Shown here: positions 24,549 to 37,266 of the stretch, piece by piece
How the letters are laid out: each line of letters begins with the position of its first letter
Position numbering within the stretch: the first letter of the stretch is position 1
Source of the DNA: Trileptium ribeirensis
Taxonomy: Eukaryota; Nematoda; Enoplea; Enoplida; Thoracostomopsidae
Reading direction: 5' to 3'
DNA length: 64,000 bases
NCBI GenBank assembly: GCA_030248225.1
Contig: JASANE010007089.1
Coordinates: 39,234 to 103,233, forward strand
Notes under the pieces: generated by a model
The model's input: the letters and a program-made list of their open reading frames with translations, nothing else
Database searches by the model: none
What the model was told of the DNA's origin: nothing
Program-made: the position numbers and the translations under genes

Positions 24549-26175
24549 TGACTATTTTGCCAGTGTCTTCAATGAAGAAAACACAGATACTGTACCAACA
24601 TACCCAATGAGAACTAATGTGATACTGGAAAATGTCTCGTTTAGTTGCCTCTCTGTACATAAAACCTTACTTGGTCTCAAAGCACAATCAGCATCTGGTC
24701 CAGACGATATTCCGAACCTACTTTTATCCAAATGTGCTACCGCTCTGGCAAGCCCATTGTGTATGCTCTTCAAAAAGTCATTTGAAGAAAGCATTGTACC
24801 TGCTTCGTGGAAGTGTGCAAAAGTTGTTCCAATATTTAAGAAGGGGTCAAGGTTCGATGTTAGCAACTACAGGCCTATTAGTTTAACATCGTCTTGTTGT
24901 AAGGTAATGGAAAAAATGTTTAACAAAGTAGTTCAAGATCACATGTCAAAAAACCAGCTCATTTCAAACAACCAATTTGGGTTTCGTCGACGTCGGTCAG
25001 CTATGCTTCAACTAGTACTATTCTTTGATATACTAAGCAAAAACTTAAACCTTCAAATCCCGACTGATTGTGTCTTCCTTGACCTTCGAAAGGCTTTCGA
25101 TTTGGTACCCCATAAGCGTTTGCTAAACAAACTTTTAGCTCATGGGATTACCGGACGACTTCTGCTTTGGACAGAGGCTTTTTTGACAGAACGAAATCAA
25201 GTAGTTTCCGTCTCTGGTTCAATTTCTCACCTGATAGATGTAAGAAGTGGTGTACCGCAGGGATCAGTGTATGGTCCAACGTTATTCATTATTTACATTA
25301 ATAATTTTGGAGACTGTGTGGACAGCTTAGTGTGGCATTTTGCTGATGATAGTTGCGTAGTACGTGCGCTCCACCCACCGCATGCCATTGTTGATGCGAA
25401 CATGCTTCAAACCGACCTTGCATCGATTGCACAATGGGCTACTGAATCTCTTATGGAGTTCTCGGTTTCCAAATGTGCTGTTGTTCATCTGGGCCGTAAT
25501 AACCCCAATGTAAACTACCAATTACTGGGTGAGAATCTACACACTACGAATTTTGAACGATACTTGGGTGTTGTTGTTTCAAACGATCTCAAATCTGCTG
25601 AACATTGTACTAAACTGGTTGTCGATTGCAATAAAGTTATCGCCCAAATGTTTCGTTCGTTTGGATATCTTCATCGCCAACCTTTCATTTTACTATATCG
25701 GGCTCTGATCCGTCCGCGACTTGAATACGCCAGTCAAGCTTGGAGCCCCTACACACAACGCGACATCAAATTATTAGAATCTGTCCAGCGAAGGGCCACC
25801 AAACTCGTTTATGGGATTACAAACTGGACATATGAAGCTCACCTGCAATACCTGTCCTTACAAACATTAGCTACTAGGCGTCAACGCGCTGACCTCATCC
25901 TTGTCTATCAGTTGCTTCATGGGTTAGTAGACCTCGACTGGCACTTACTATTCCAACTAGCTCCTTCCAATCAACTACGTGGCCACCAACTAAAATTGTT
26001 ACGTCCATTTGCTACCAGAAATTGTCGTATTCACTGTTTTGCCAGCCGCGTTGTACGTCTGTGGAACGATCTTCGTGCTGATGTCGTTCAAGCTCCATCG
26101 CTACAGATATTCAAACGGCGGTTGCACGTGTCCGGTAAACTCATAACCCTAACAATTATCGACCAATTAGCCTGA
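24549..26175 (+). pseudogene. reverse transcriptase of non-LTR element 2, long open frame
   Basis: A 595-codon frame is open from 24388 to 26175, but the first 50 or so codons are read across element 1 and are not native. From LNDYFASVFNE onward the RT order is complete: SGPDDIPN, SNYRPISLTSSCCKVMEKM, VFLDLRKAFDLVPHKRLL (Asp at residue 232), SGVPQGSVYGP, WHFADDS (Asp 320 and 321), YLGVVVSNDLK, RPRLEYASQAWSPY and the C-terminal LHVSGKL. Catalytic aspartates are kept. The endonuclease and the native start are missing, so it is 5'-truncated. The last dozen codons after VSGKL are fused sequence from element 3. Confidence 0.85.
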
Positions 26176-27446
26176 CCTCTGCTTGCTGTAAAGTGTTTGA
26201 AAAAATCATTCAATCTGCTTTGTTTCGCTATATTCATCAAAATCAACTGCTTTACTCAACCCAATACGGCTTTATGAAAGGAAAAACAACAGTTCTCGAA
26301 CTACTAGACTTTTTCAACTTCGTGATAACATGTATCGATTCTGGTGACTCAGTGGACATCTGTTACCTTGATATTCGTAAAGCTTTTGATTCAGTTAACC
26401 ACCAACTGTTGTTGGTCACATTGCGTTGCTATGGTATCGGTGGTTTGTTGCATAAATGGCTGTGTGCGTATTTGACCAAACGTGAACAACGTGTTATGAT
26501 AAATGGTGTTTTTTCCGACGCTGTAGATGTTTTGAGTGGCGTCCCTCAAGGATCTGTCCTCGGCCCACTTTTGTTTCTTTTTATAATCGACAGCATGGAC
26601 ACGTATTGCTCATGCTTTATTGCAAAGTTTGCTGACGACGCTCGACTCGCAAGGCGAATAGGCAAGTGTTACTCTGAAAATGACTGTGCTCTGTTTCAAA
26701 ATGACATTAATGGCATCTCTGACTATGGCAGAGATAACTTGATGACATTTGCTGATGATAAATGTGAAATACTTCATGTTGGAAGGAATAATCCAGAGTT
26801 TGACTATACATTCCAAGGTCGCTACCTTGCTACGGTAGATTGTGTGAATGATTTGGGTGTACTTGTATCTAAAAACCTAAAGTCATCTTTACATTGTGCC
26901 CACGTTGCTTCTAAAGCTGAAAAGGCGTTTCACGTCATCAGGCGGTGTTTCAAACCTTTATCGAAACATGTATTCCTACCGCTCTATAAATCATTCGTGA
27001 GATCGCGTCTTGAATATGCAACAGTTGTTTGGTCGCCTTACTTTGCTAGAGAAATAGAGTTCTTAGAGCGTGTGCAGCGTCGGGCGACAAAGCAGGTGAT
27101 TGGTCTTCATGATCTCTCTTATGATGCTCGAATGGAATTTCTAGGACTACAGAAATTGTCAACGCGTCGCCGCCGCCAAGATCTTATCCTGGTTTATAAG
27201 ATGCTAAATGGTTACTTCAATTACAACTGGCATTCTCTGTTTGATTTGGCAACCGATGAACGAACCAGAGGCCATCCATTTAAACTCAGAGCAAAGCGGA
27301 CTCCACGATTGGATGTAGCATTACATTTCTTCAACGTGCGTGTGATCAATGACTGGAACAACCTTCCCACCGCCGTGGTTACAGCACCTAGCTTAGCAGC
27401 GTTCAAGTCAAGGCTTCATGTTTCTGGTCACCTTCCATCCGTCTAA
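26146..27446 (+). pseudogene. reverse transcriptase of non-LTR element 3, 5'-truncated
   Basis: Sequence from 26146 encodes the NNYRPISLTSACCKVFEKI block onward, so the copy starts inside the polymerase fingers. The 417-codon frame (26193-27446) then holds YLDIRKAFDSVNH, SGVPQGSVLGP, KFADDARLARRI (catalytic Asp pair), LGVLVSKNLK, RSRLEYATVVWSPYF and the terminal HVSGHLPSV. It is intact from there to the stop but lacks endonuclease and a start. A 3' untranslated tail follows to about 27800. Confidence 0.85.
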
Positions 27447-27807
27447 TCTGGATTTGTCGGGCTTTCGTTCATATTGCAGATATCAATTCGATATGACCGT
27501 AACCTCCGGAGTGTAGTCTCCGGTGACATTCCGTCTGCTTTCATTGTTAAGATCTATCCAATTAACGTGTGCTCATCGACAGGCAGATGGATCCACAAGT
27601 ATCCACAAGTAACTCCCATCGCTCTGACACACGAAGATGGTTGTTGCTCTGTGCTGCTTTATCTTTTTTTAGTCGCCATGCGGTCCCCGATTTGCACGGG
27701 GACGACAATTCCGATCACAGAAAGCGCTCCTGCCCTGCACAATCAAACAAACAAAACGTTCTGTGATCCTGGTTAGACATTAAGGTTAGGTTAGACATTA
27801 TTACTCT

Positions 27808-28240
27808 TTGGTTCTATCAAAACTAGAATTCGCAAGTTCAACTTGGAATCCGCACCGCATAGCAGATGTTTCCAAACTAGGAAAGATCCAACGTCGTGCA
27901 TCTAAGCTATATCGACCATGCCTGCAAATGTGTTATCCGCATCGCTTGGAATATCTCCAACTTCAAACATTAAAACAACGTCGCCTTCGTCACGATCTGA
28001 TTCTGCTTCACAAAATGTTCACAAACCAAGTTGATAAGATTGGAGCAACATGTTTGCGTTGACTGACACAACAAGGAGACACGGCCACCACCTTACTTTG
28101 AAATCATTTCCCACAACAACAAGGCTTCTTACTTACTCATCGTGTAATCAGAAGCTGGAACTCTTTACCGGCATACGTGGTTGAGGCGCCTTCCACCTCA
28201 ACCTTCAAAGCACGATTTCACGACTCTGGTGTATTAAATT
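27808..28240 (+). pseudogene. C-terminal fragment of non-LTR element 4
   Basis: The frame at 27808-28062 encodes the RT C-terminal block (LEFASSTWNPHR..., IQRRASKL, LQTLKQRRLRHDLILLHKM). A frame change near 28040 leads to the last part, ending at a TAA near 28239. Only about 140 codons remain. Confidence 0.8.
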
Positions 28241-28299
28241 AAGTTTCGGGTGCTATTGCTATACATTGTTCTTCAGACATTTGCCGAACGAACAAGCCG

Positions 28300-29580
28300 A
28301 CTGAATCGTTGGCTCAAACTCTCCAGTTAAAATACAATCTTACGCGAAATGCCTTGTCTGCTTCATATCTATTGTTGAACCGAGAAAGGCAAACCGAGCA
28401 ACCAATACAACACCAAAAACTACCAAAAAGAAAGGTTCTAGTGGAACAATTGGAAAGAACGAACAATCAACTGACGAGATCCAGCGGAGTGGATCAAAGA
28501 AAGAATACTCAAAATGAACCAAAGCAAATTGAAGACGTATCGGGAGAAACGTTCGTGAGAGTGGGTCAAGTCGCATTACGAGAAAAGCAACGACAGATAA
28601 TGAAGACAGAACTACAAGAAGACGGAAAGCGTAAACATGACGACTTCTGGGAAACATTAGCGGCAACAGGAAAAGGAACTTAGAAAACAACAAAGTATGA
28701 ACCACAAAACGCGAAATACAGTCGAACAAGATATTCTCAACGCGAGTCTACAGAAAGTAGACGTAGAAACACAGAACCATCTGAGTGTGGAAAGAAGTCT
28801 TCAGAACGAAGACGTGAATCTAATCGAACAAGACCGCGAGACTCGGAAGGATCAAGTCGGAGACAAAAGCCGCGATAAGAATCAAAATAGTATTATATAT
28901 TCCTAATCGAAAAAGACCAAATCGTGAACGAAACGAAGTTGTAGTTACAATCGGTGGTCATAAAGAATACGAATCCAATCGGTGAACAAATAAATTCGCA
29001 TTCACAAACGGTTACCATAACAAATTCAAATTCATAATCGGTATAATTCCATTAAGGTCGTCGAAACCTACAATCGGGATTGAAAACGAATTAAAATTCA
29101 AACTCGGTGATCAAAAGAGCGATTCAACAAACGGTGTTGGAAAGAATAGTACTACAATCGGAGAACAGAAATATTCCAAATCAACAATTGATCGAAAAAA
29201 CGATCCAACAATCGGTGCACAAAGAATGGACCGCAATCAAAGACAGAGAATCGGAGTGACAAAATCGAACAAAGAAACTGCTCCAATGAATGATAAAGAG
29301 GCAGGCGCGATATAGAACCGGTAAAAGAACTGATCTCAACCCAACGTCGACGAAGCCCGTCGACCCCAAGAACACTCGGTGGCCTCAACTATCAAATTGT
29401 TACACGGTTCATATTAAGATTAAGAACTGAAATTGCCAAAGAGTTGTGCCAAAGAAGGTGCGTAATGGAAGAAAGTCTACAAAGGAACTTTCAAACAAAA
29501 TAATGTTTTAATTTTCAATTTAATTGTTGTTATATATATAATTTTATTATTGTTTAATCATAATTCATTTTTTCAGGATT
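28300..29580 (+). pseudogene. second gag-like relic
   Basis: A stretch near 28480-28620 encodes LTRSSGVDQRKNTQNEPKQIEDVS, clearly related to PTRSSGVQQRKNITKEPKNTED in the first gag relic (about 20835-20900). It is therefore a diverged copy of the same element family. Downstream, 28900-29230 repeats aatcggtg-like words as the first copy does. Frames are short and broken. The end near 29500-29600 is AT-rich and may be the decayed 3' end of the element. Confidence 0.6.
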
Positions 29581-29758
29581 TAACGTACCATTCTCCCTCC
29601 AGGAAGAACGATACCGACTGCTCGATCAGTTTACCATGATGCGGAAATTGCAGTGATGAAGTTTGACGTTTCGTTTGAGCAGTTCGGGGGTTCCTTGGAG
29701 GTCGATTTAGCCTCGCATGAGGCGAGGCCAGTGTTGTTGAAAAGCAAATAACAACAGA

Positions 29759-31832
29759 TTAGTTAGGCAATTTATTTGACGCGTGGAGCCGGTGTTTGAA
29801 CGATAATAACGATGGTGCCCAAACTACCTCCGCGGGGAGGTCATTCCAAAATCGCACAATTCGGTGGGAGAAAAAGTGATTTCGGACATCCAAACGTGGT
29901 ATGTCAATTGTTTGTAATTTTAAGTCGTGGCCACGGTTGCCAGCATAACCGATGGCGAAAAATTTCGACAATTCAAGATCAACACCTACGTGTATCATTC
30001 TGTAGACAAGTATCAAGTCGCTACGAAGACGACGGGTAGACAGTGTTTGAAGACCAAGAAACTTGAGGCGGTCGGAATAGCTCATATGGCGGATCGACGG
30101 CAATAACTTTGTGGCATGACGCTGCACGTTCTCGATAATCTCAATGTCTCTCTCGTAGTGTGGGCACCACACTGTCACAGCGTATTCGACATGTGGACGA
30201 ATCAATGAACGATAAAGATGCAACCAGATAGACTTGGTCCAATGCAAGATAGTTCTGCGAATGATGAAAATGATCCTGTGGGCCTTCGCAGCTACCATGG
30301 AACAATGTTCGGAGAATTTCAAAGTTTCGCACATGATGACACCAAGATCTTTTTCCTGGCTAGTGATTGACAAGGGTTTCCTCATGAGAGAGTAGGCCGC
30401 TCTAGGATTCCCGAACCCACAGTGCATCACACGACATTTTTCATCATTCACCGACAACCACAATTCGACACAATATTCAGACAAGCTGTCGAGATCTAAC
30501 TGGAAGTCATCATGACACATTTCCGACCAGACATTTTGGACTCGGCGAGCTAAGCGAAGATCGTCTGCGAATTTAAAGACCGCGCACGACACGTGCTCAT
30601 CAATGTCATTAATGAAAACCAGAAACAATAGGGGCCCCAAAACGGAGCCTTGCGGGACTCCGCTAGTAACATCACACCAATCCGATTACGATCCATTGAC
30701 ACAAACTATCGGTCTGATAGGTAGCTGCGGCACCAAGACAGAACTGGCCCAGATATTCCGTACATTTTAAGCTTTGTAATGAGGGCACCGTGATTCACTC
30801 TATCAAAAGCTTTTCGAAAATCCACGTAAACAACGTCAAACCAATCATTTGAGTCAAGACACTTTGTTGCAAAATTGAGATACTCGAGGAGTTGGGTTGT
30901 CGTCGAACGCTGCGACATGAAACCATGTTGTGATTTGTAGAAAACGTCATTGTCATTCAAAAATTTCAGAAGACGATCGCGTACCAAGATTTCCATCACC
31001 TTGCTCACAGATGAATTCAAACTAATTGGTCGGTAGCTGTCACAGTTAGCGCGGTCGCCCTTATTTTTATAGATTGGAACTATTTTAGCCAAACGCCATG
31101 CAGACGGAAATATTCCTACTGTAATCGACATGTTGAAAAAACGCGCCAGTGGCTCACTGATGGCAGCCCTTGTTTGGAATAAAAACTTGTTGTTGATCTC
31201 GTCGAGGCCGGGGGCAGCATGCTGTTTTATTCTGCACAACGCGTTCCTGAATTCGTTAACGGAAAAAAGCATTTCAGACAAAGTGGCAGCCACCCTTCTT
31301 GTGGTGTCCCGTAGAGTCAGCGATGCACCGCTGTCGAAAACAGACGAAAAGAATTCGTTAAAAAGTTGACAGTCTTCGGCTGCAGAATCAGACAGCGTCG
31401 CGTCCGTTCTTTTCATCGGTCCTACCATGGGTTTCGTTTTACTGCGACGTAGGGCGTATTCGAAAAAGACTTGCGATCAGTGTCAATGTTCTCAGCCAAC
31501 TTCCGTTCATATCTGATCATCGACTGATCAACGTGGTACGCAGCTGCATAAGACTTCTCAAGGTAAATGTTCCAAGCTGTTTCAGAGTTACATCGTTTAA
31601 ATCGACGAAATGCATTGTGCTTCTGCTTTATCGCCGACCAACACTTGCCGTCGGCCCAAATTGGTTTTCGTCTACGATCTCCCGACTTAACTGGAACAAA
31701 TGACTCGATACAATGCCGGAAGACAGAGCCTATTTTTTCCCAAACGAGGGATACGTCAACAACGTCAAAAACGGGTGACCAGTCAAAGGTGCGTAGAAAC
31801 TGAAAAAGACATCCCAAGGTGCTCGAGCCCAA
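29759..31832 (-). pseudogene. linker and reverse transcriptase of the minus-strand CR1-like element
   Basis: Three frames follow: the linker (31832-31422), the RT front half (31428-30706) with CDSYRPISLNSSVSKVMEIL and VVYVDFRKAFDRVNHGAL, and the RT back half (30640-29759) with FKFADDLRLARRV (catalytic Asp pair), DLGVIMCETLK, RPHVEYAVTVWCPHY and the terminal HRLHASNKLPN. A one-base loss near 30706 and a stop near 30672 separate front and back. The element is recognisable end to end but not functional. Confidence 0.85.
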
Positions 31833-32721
31833 TCGTAGTGCATTTTGGTGTGGTGATCAGGAAGAGAAACGTTAGAGTTGGATCTGATCAGGTTGAAGGA
31901 AACGCAGAAATGATCAGAGTTTTTCAGAGGGGCCAATGTTTCGATGTTGGAAACAGCATTGAAATCATTAGAAAAGACAAGATCAAGAATGTTTGATCCA
32001 CGAGTGCAGAGCTCAACGTGCTGCGTCAAGCCCGCAGAAAGGACACTGTCCATGAAAACGTCATTGGGTGCAGGCCATGTTGAATTGACCCAATCAATCG
32101 AGGGAAGATTGAAATCTCCACAAACACAGACAAGCCAATAGTCACTGGATTCACCGATCCGTTCTAGCAGTGAGCACAGAAGAGAGTCATTATCAGCAGA
32201 AGATGATGGGGATCGGTAAACACATGCGACCAATGTTACTAAGTTGGATGACCTCACCTCACAAAGCACCACGTCTTCGAACGAGGAGACAATTTTGCAG
32301 CAGACCGACGCCAAAATGTCCGACTTTACAAGGATCATAGCCCCTCACCGCGTCTACCCTGCCTATCACACCGGAACATGTTGTGGTTTGGCACCAACAC
32401 AGTTTGTTTATCGTAGCTCAAACATACATCGGCCCACGTTTCTGTGATGCATACAATGTCAAAGTTAAATGAGATCACAAATAACTGAAGCTCCGGAAGC
32501 TTATTCATTATTGATCTAGCATTAATTAACACACACCGAAAACTAGCAGCATTACGATTTAAATTTTTTGGTACATTTGATTTGAGAGAGTTCACACTAT
32601 TTAAAACAAAGTTACCGCCACTTGGGTTATAGCAAGAATGACTAATGTTAAAACAATTAACGTTAAAACCATTAAAACGATTAGAACAATTAGGAGAATT
32701 ACACGTTTCACTATCTACCAC
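31730..32721 (-). pseudogene. endonuclease domain of the minus-strand CR1-like element
   Basis: The first frame (32721-32335) carries INARSIMNKLPELQ and CITETWAD, the opening motifs of the nicking endonuclease. A frame change near 32338 leads to the second (32338-31730) with VYRSPSSS, CGDFNLPSIDW and LKNSDHFCVSF, the Asp/Asn and Asp-His active-site boxes. Catalytic residues are all visible; only the frame break prevents expression as one protein. Confidence 0.85.
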
Positions 32722-32780
32722 AGCAGCACCTATTCGATGCCGTCGACCGCTTCCGGCGTTGAGTGGAATGGCCGTTCGTC

Positions 32781-34525
32781 CCTCGATCTATATATAGATA
32801 TTGCCAAATCTGATCACACAAAATGTGTGTTGGGAAATAAATATGGTGAAATTTCGTGTGCAAAAAATCTCGGGGAAAGGGGGTAAACATCGAGGGGATC
32901 GGAAGACATGTGTAACGGTCGCTTCTCCTTCCACGAAAAAATACTGGGCAAATTTCATAACTTCGTTTTATAATCTGATAATATCAGGACCAGTTCCAAT
33001 GTATATAACAGCGTTTCTTATGGTGTATATAAACATCATTCTATAATTTTCTTAGATTCCAAACCAAGGTGAACACAAGTCGTATAATCTTGGTAACGAT
33101 GAGAGAAATGAAAAATTTTTGCGTCTTATGGGGGCTAAGGTAAGCATGGTATTATTGTGTAGCGTAATCTTGTGAATCCTGCAATTATTGCATACTACAT
33201 CGTTCCTGTTGGTGGTTAGTGCAATAGAAGTGTAAAGTAAAGCTTGTCAGTATCTCACATAATTTGGAGGCTACGTTTAATGGATAGTGCAGAAAGTGAA
33301 ACGTTAGCTTCTAATAAATACCATGGTGTACTCACGGTGCGGCGCATAATTTATTTACAGAAGCTAATGATAAAGTATGTCGTACAAAGCCGTTTGAGTT
33401 AACATAAAAGCGGCTGTCGTAACAAAAGACTGTTATGACAAAACTCTTTTCTAACTGTTGCTTTTAAGCTTTTGAAAATCGGCCCAGTAGCTATTGAGGA
33501 GTTCAACGGACGGACAAACGGTGCCGAATTTTTCCCACGCTGACGACAACAAAAACGCTTCGCTCCGCTCAATAAAATGAAGCGTGTCATGTTGGAACAG
33601 ACATTCTGGCCTGTTCACAGCCCTCCCTTCGGGGGTCCAATGTTCATTCTCGGGGGGAAAAAGTGGATGGGAATAAATTTTGCTTAAAAATAATAAATAT
33701 TTTGATATTTTCATGCATTTTTACTACCGTGAATGTATTTTCAAGCTAAAAACGATATTTTAGCATTATAAATAGTGGTAATTAATGTTTAAAAAACAAT
33801 TTGCAAACAAAAAACATAAATTTTTAGACATAAAATTTTTTGGAATTAATTGAACATGGTAGTTTCGTCCGAGTGGGGGGACGGACATGGGGAAATCTCA
33901 CGAACATGGGGATTTGGAAAGTGGGGGTCCCCCACTGTGGACAGGCTAGACGTTTTCAGCAGATAATAAATAATACAACAAAACTATATATAGCGCAAAC
34001 TATACAGTTACAATCAAATTTAAGTGCTCAAAAATCGATCGAAGTTCTTTCGATTTTGTTCGTTTTCGTTTAAACGGTAATAAATCGTCTTGCGATTAAT
34101 ATAACAAAGTTCGTTCGCGATCTTTTTTTAATAAAAAATGTTAATTTGTGTTTAAGTTAACGAATTTCGTTTAATCTAAGATCGACCGATTGCGATATCG
34201 TTCGATTTCGTGTGCGGTCAATTAAACGTGTAATTAATTCTGATTGTAACTGCATGAGGTTTGTGTTATTTTGTAACTTAATAATGGCTTCACGGATAGC
34301 GCGTCTATTTTGAACAACATTATCGATAGAGCCACTGTACGTATATATTAAGTTTTATGATTGTAGCGAAGTGCGCATTTTGGTTAAAACCGTGTCAGTT
34401 TCCTGATATTATCTATAAGTGGCCTCTGGCTAAGCTGTTGCTTTCTGTGATAATAGCGGTTTAATTGTAATTAGTAAAATTGCTTTCGGTAGAGCAAACT
34501 CCGACTGTTACACAGTACTCGCCAT
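32781..34525. other. gene-free AT-rich stretch with one retroelement tail
   Basis: No gene is seen. At about 33465-33580 lies a copy of the same tail module as at 18960-19108 (AAAATCGG..., ACGGACGGACA, AAAAACGCTTCGCTCCGCTCAAT). The part from 34000 on is rich in ttcg words and could hold the promoter of the possible exon at 34888. Confidence 0.45.
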
Positions 34526-34529
34526 CTGT

Positions 34530-34763
34530 TACACAGTACTCGCCAGAAATGAGTGCAGTTCGCTTGATGTTCCCTCTAGGTTCATTCGTTGTTCATTAGA
34601 TAAGTTTTGTTCGAAATGTATTCGAATTCTTTTCGAGGTTTGTTCGAAATTTTGGAGCGCTTTTCTAAATTTTGTTCGAGAGCTGCTCGAAAAGTGTTCG
34701 AGAATTAATAAATTTTGTTTGATGTTCGTAGTATAGTGACAATAGTTTCTGGCGAGTTCTGTA
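34530..34763. mobile_element. mariner-like MITE 1
   Basis: The left end reads CAGTACTCGCCAGAAAT (from 34534) and the right end is TTTCTGGCGAGTTCTG (ending 34761) followed by TA. The ends are imperfect inverted repeats. CAGT ends next to TA are typical of Tc1/mariner elements. A 20-bp duplication of the left tip (ctgttacacagtactcgcca) lies just outside, at about 34506-34525. There is no coding capacity. Confidence 0.55.
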
Positions 34764-34887
34764 GCAGAACAAAGATTGATTTATCGTTAAAAGTTGATAT
34801 AAATGGTTTTAGTTCGTATTCGACAAAACATCGTATCGTATTTCTAACGGTATAGTGTCTAGTGATTTCCAAACATTTGGATCTTTA

Positions 34888-35013
34888 ATGTCCCTCGAAG
34901 CGTGTAGTTTAACGGTAGTGATATTAGCTCGGTTGATATTTTTGTACTTTTTAAAATTATTCAGAAACACCCAGCTGTCGAAAAAGGCGAAAAAGAAGCA
35001 TATTATCGCGTTG
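34888..35013 (+). CDS. possible first coding exon of a small membrane protein
   Basis: An ATG at 34888 opens 42 codons with a strongly hydrophobic segment (about residues 8-23, LTVVILARLIFLYFLKLF) followed by a very basic stretch (KKAKKKH). This layout fits a signal-anchor. The exon ends at TTG|GTAAGG, a good splice donor in phase 0. A strong acceptor (long T-rich tract then CAG) lies at 35344. Joined there, the frame stops after two codons, which would make a 44-residue protein. Alternatively the exon splices to a later one, possibly of the gene with exons at 41095 and 42708. The family is not recognised. Confidence 0.3.
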
Positions 35014-37266
35014 GTAAGGGTTATTTTCTACTTTCAATAATTTAAACGAGTAAATTACGCTTGCTAACACGCGCCTGCTTGCTATGCGTTTGCATTGGTT
35101 AGCGTATTATTGTTGAAAAAGCATGGTTTTCTCATATGCCGTCAGCTTTTTGGATATTTTGGCCGGCTGCAGTTTCCTGTTATATTTGGCTTAGAGAAAT
35201 TATTGGATTTTTATTAAGCAATAGCTTATTTGTTTTCATAATAGCTGCATACATTAACAACATTAGCATATGTTAAAAATCTAGCTGTCTAAAAATCAAA
35301 TTCCCGTAATGACAACTGGTTAGTATTTTTTATTGATTTTTCAGAGAACGTAACTTCTTCGGGAAAGCAACAGAATGGATTGTTGAAAAGAATGTCAAAT
35401 TTCCTAAAAAAATAAAAATCAGCTTACTGTCAGCAGTATTTTGCTCCCAAAAATTATGTTAGATTTGTCATATTTCTATTACTATACGAATTAATATTCG
35501 TATTTACGTTTTACAAAGTGATTTTGTTTTCGATAATGCCAAATGAGCAAATTTATTTTAATATTAAATATTGGAAATCAATTTATCTGGTAGTATTCAT
35601 AACGGCATATTCGAAGTGCCCGATTAAATCCCTGATCGGAACTTGGGGTTGAAACACAAATTTCGCGGTTACAATATTGTGTGGATGTTTTGTTCCTCAA
35701 TAACTTGTATAAAATGCAGGCTTTCTTGTATTGTAACACACAATACTCACTTCTTACTTCAGAGCACACTGTGTAGACTGATGTGAAACTAAATTTGCTG
35801 TACCGTGTATATTTGCTGGTGTGTTGTTATTAGATCGCTGTGTAGAATTTCCTATAAGGAACAAGCAACATCGCCTATAGTTCAGTGGCGTTTACGGCAC
35901 TCTCAGTCAGGTCCCCGACTTGACCTTTCGGGGTGCCAATTTTTGCAAGGCCTTTGGATCTGCCTGAAATTTTTTTGTCGGACATCCCCACTCATGGTTG
36001 GTTTGTATGCATAAAATGGTGCTGTTTCCGTTGCGCTGGAAAAACTTCTGCGACAGGCTTGTTCTAAATTGGTCGATTTTTAACCTCAATGGGCCCTAGC
36101 GGCACCAATTTTAGGTAGCAAGTCCTCCATATGGCTTGAGGGCGACCACTTTGGTCCGACTTGCATACAAACAGACCATGGTTCGTTTGTCATTGCGTCA
36201 ATCTACAGAATAATGACTTATTTCAGATTAAAATTTGATCCCCAGGGAGACCTTTTGCGACCCCTGTAGCAGGTTTCAGGTAGCTCTTTTTTGCATAGAG
36301 ACATCGATTTTCGAAAAATTCAAGTTTTTTACGTCGGAAGGGGTTTAGACACTGTACATTCGAAAACGTTTCTTTTTAGCTTCAAAAAGGGTGTTTCAAA
36401 AGTACATGGTTTCGTGAAATGACCCATATAATGATATGGTTATCTAGAGTCTACCGTGTATATTTTATGCTTTTTCGTGGGTTTTCAATGGGTGTAGGGT
36501 CAATGAACAGATTTTCAGAATATAGTCAGTTGTTTAGTTACGTATTATACACAGATCATCAAGAATTGTTTGTATTGGTTTTTCGATAAGTTGAATACGA
36601 TGGTTCGGTTATTTAGAGACCATCACAAACACTGATGCGTTGTCAGTTTTCACTGGGTTTCGGGTTGGCGAAGTTTTAGGACTTTCAATGGGTCCATGGT
36701 TATGGACGTTTTAGGGTGGTATAAACATCAAAGTGTTTAAGTCGGCTTTACCGCTGAGTTAGTTTAATGCTTTTGTTTATCACCAGATTCCGATTTAAAT
36801 TCGGCTAAACCGGATGTGTGCATTTTGAAATTTAGGTGTGCGTTTTAATAAAATTTTGTGGAAATGCGCTCTATTTTACACAAAAACGGACCCTGGTTTC
36901 CATCGGTTTTTGAGTTTCAAACGTAACCAGCAAACTAATACATAACTGACAAATTGGCCAAAATTCGAATATGTTACGTAAATTGGTACTGACGGTAGGA
37001 AGGTTTTTGATATCATACGGCGCTTAGCTATACAAAACAATAGTTATGGTAAAGATGACCCTCGACACTATACTAATACAAAATAATACCTTGTCAACTA
37101 AATTTTCTGACATAATGCTGTACAACCTAAGAAATCTTGCTGTTGTGAAAAATATTTTTAATGGAATAAGAGTGCCTGCGGAAGCAAAATTAGCAGCTGT
37201 ATTTTTTTATATTTTTGGCGCTGTTTTTGATGACATTCCGATTAAGTGATTCCGGTTGCCCCATTA
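35014..37266. other. AT-rich stretch, probable intron or intergenic DNA
   Basis: No protein family is recognised. A 15-bp near-perfect inverted pair (ggtttgtatgc at about 35998-36010 and gcatacaaac at about 36163-36172) brackets about 160 bp and may be a decayed foldback element. Confidence 0.4.

Larger units (their letters stand above)
21961..28242 (+). mobile_element. head-to-tail chain of four truncated non-LTR (CR1-like) elements
   Basis: Four fragments, all on the plus strand, follow one another without unrelated spacer larger than about 0.4 kb. They are endonuclease plus part of an RT (21961-24548), a second RT (24549-26145), a third RT starting in its middle (26146-27446) and a fourth C-terminal piece (27808-28240). 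At 24548 and 26145 coding sequence joins coding sequence of another copy. The chain separates two gag-like regions of the LTR retroelement. Confidence 0.7.
29700..32780 (-). mobile_element. nearly full-length CR1-like non-LTR retrotransposon, broken
   Basis: Read on the minus strand, it runs from the start of the endonuclease (about 32721) to the end of the reverse transcriptase (29759) and a short tail. All parts of the pol-type second ORF are present in order, but in several frames. No convincing first ORF (nucleic-acid-binding protein) is found upstream of 32780. Confidence 0.8.
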
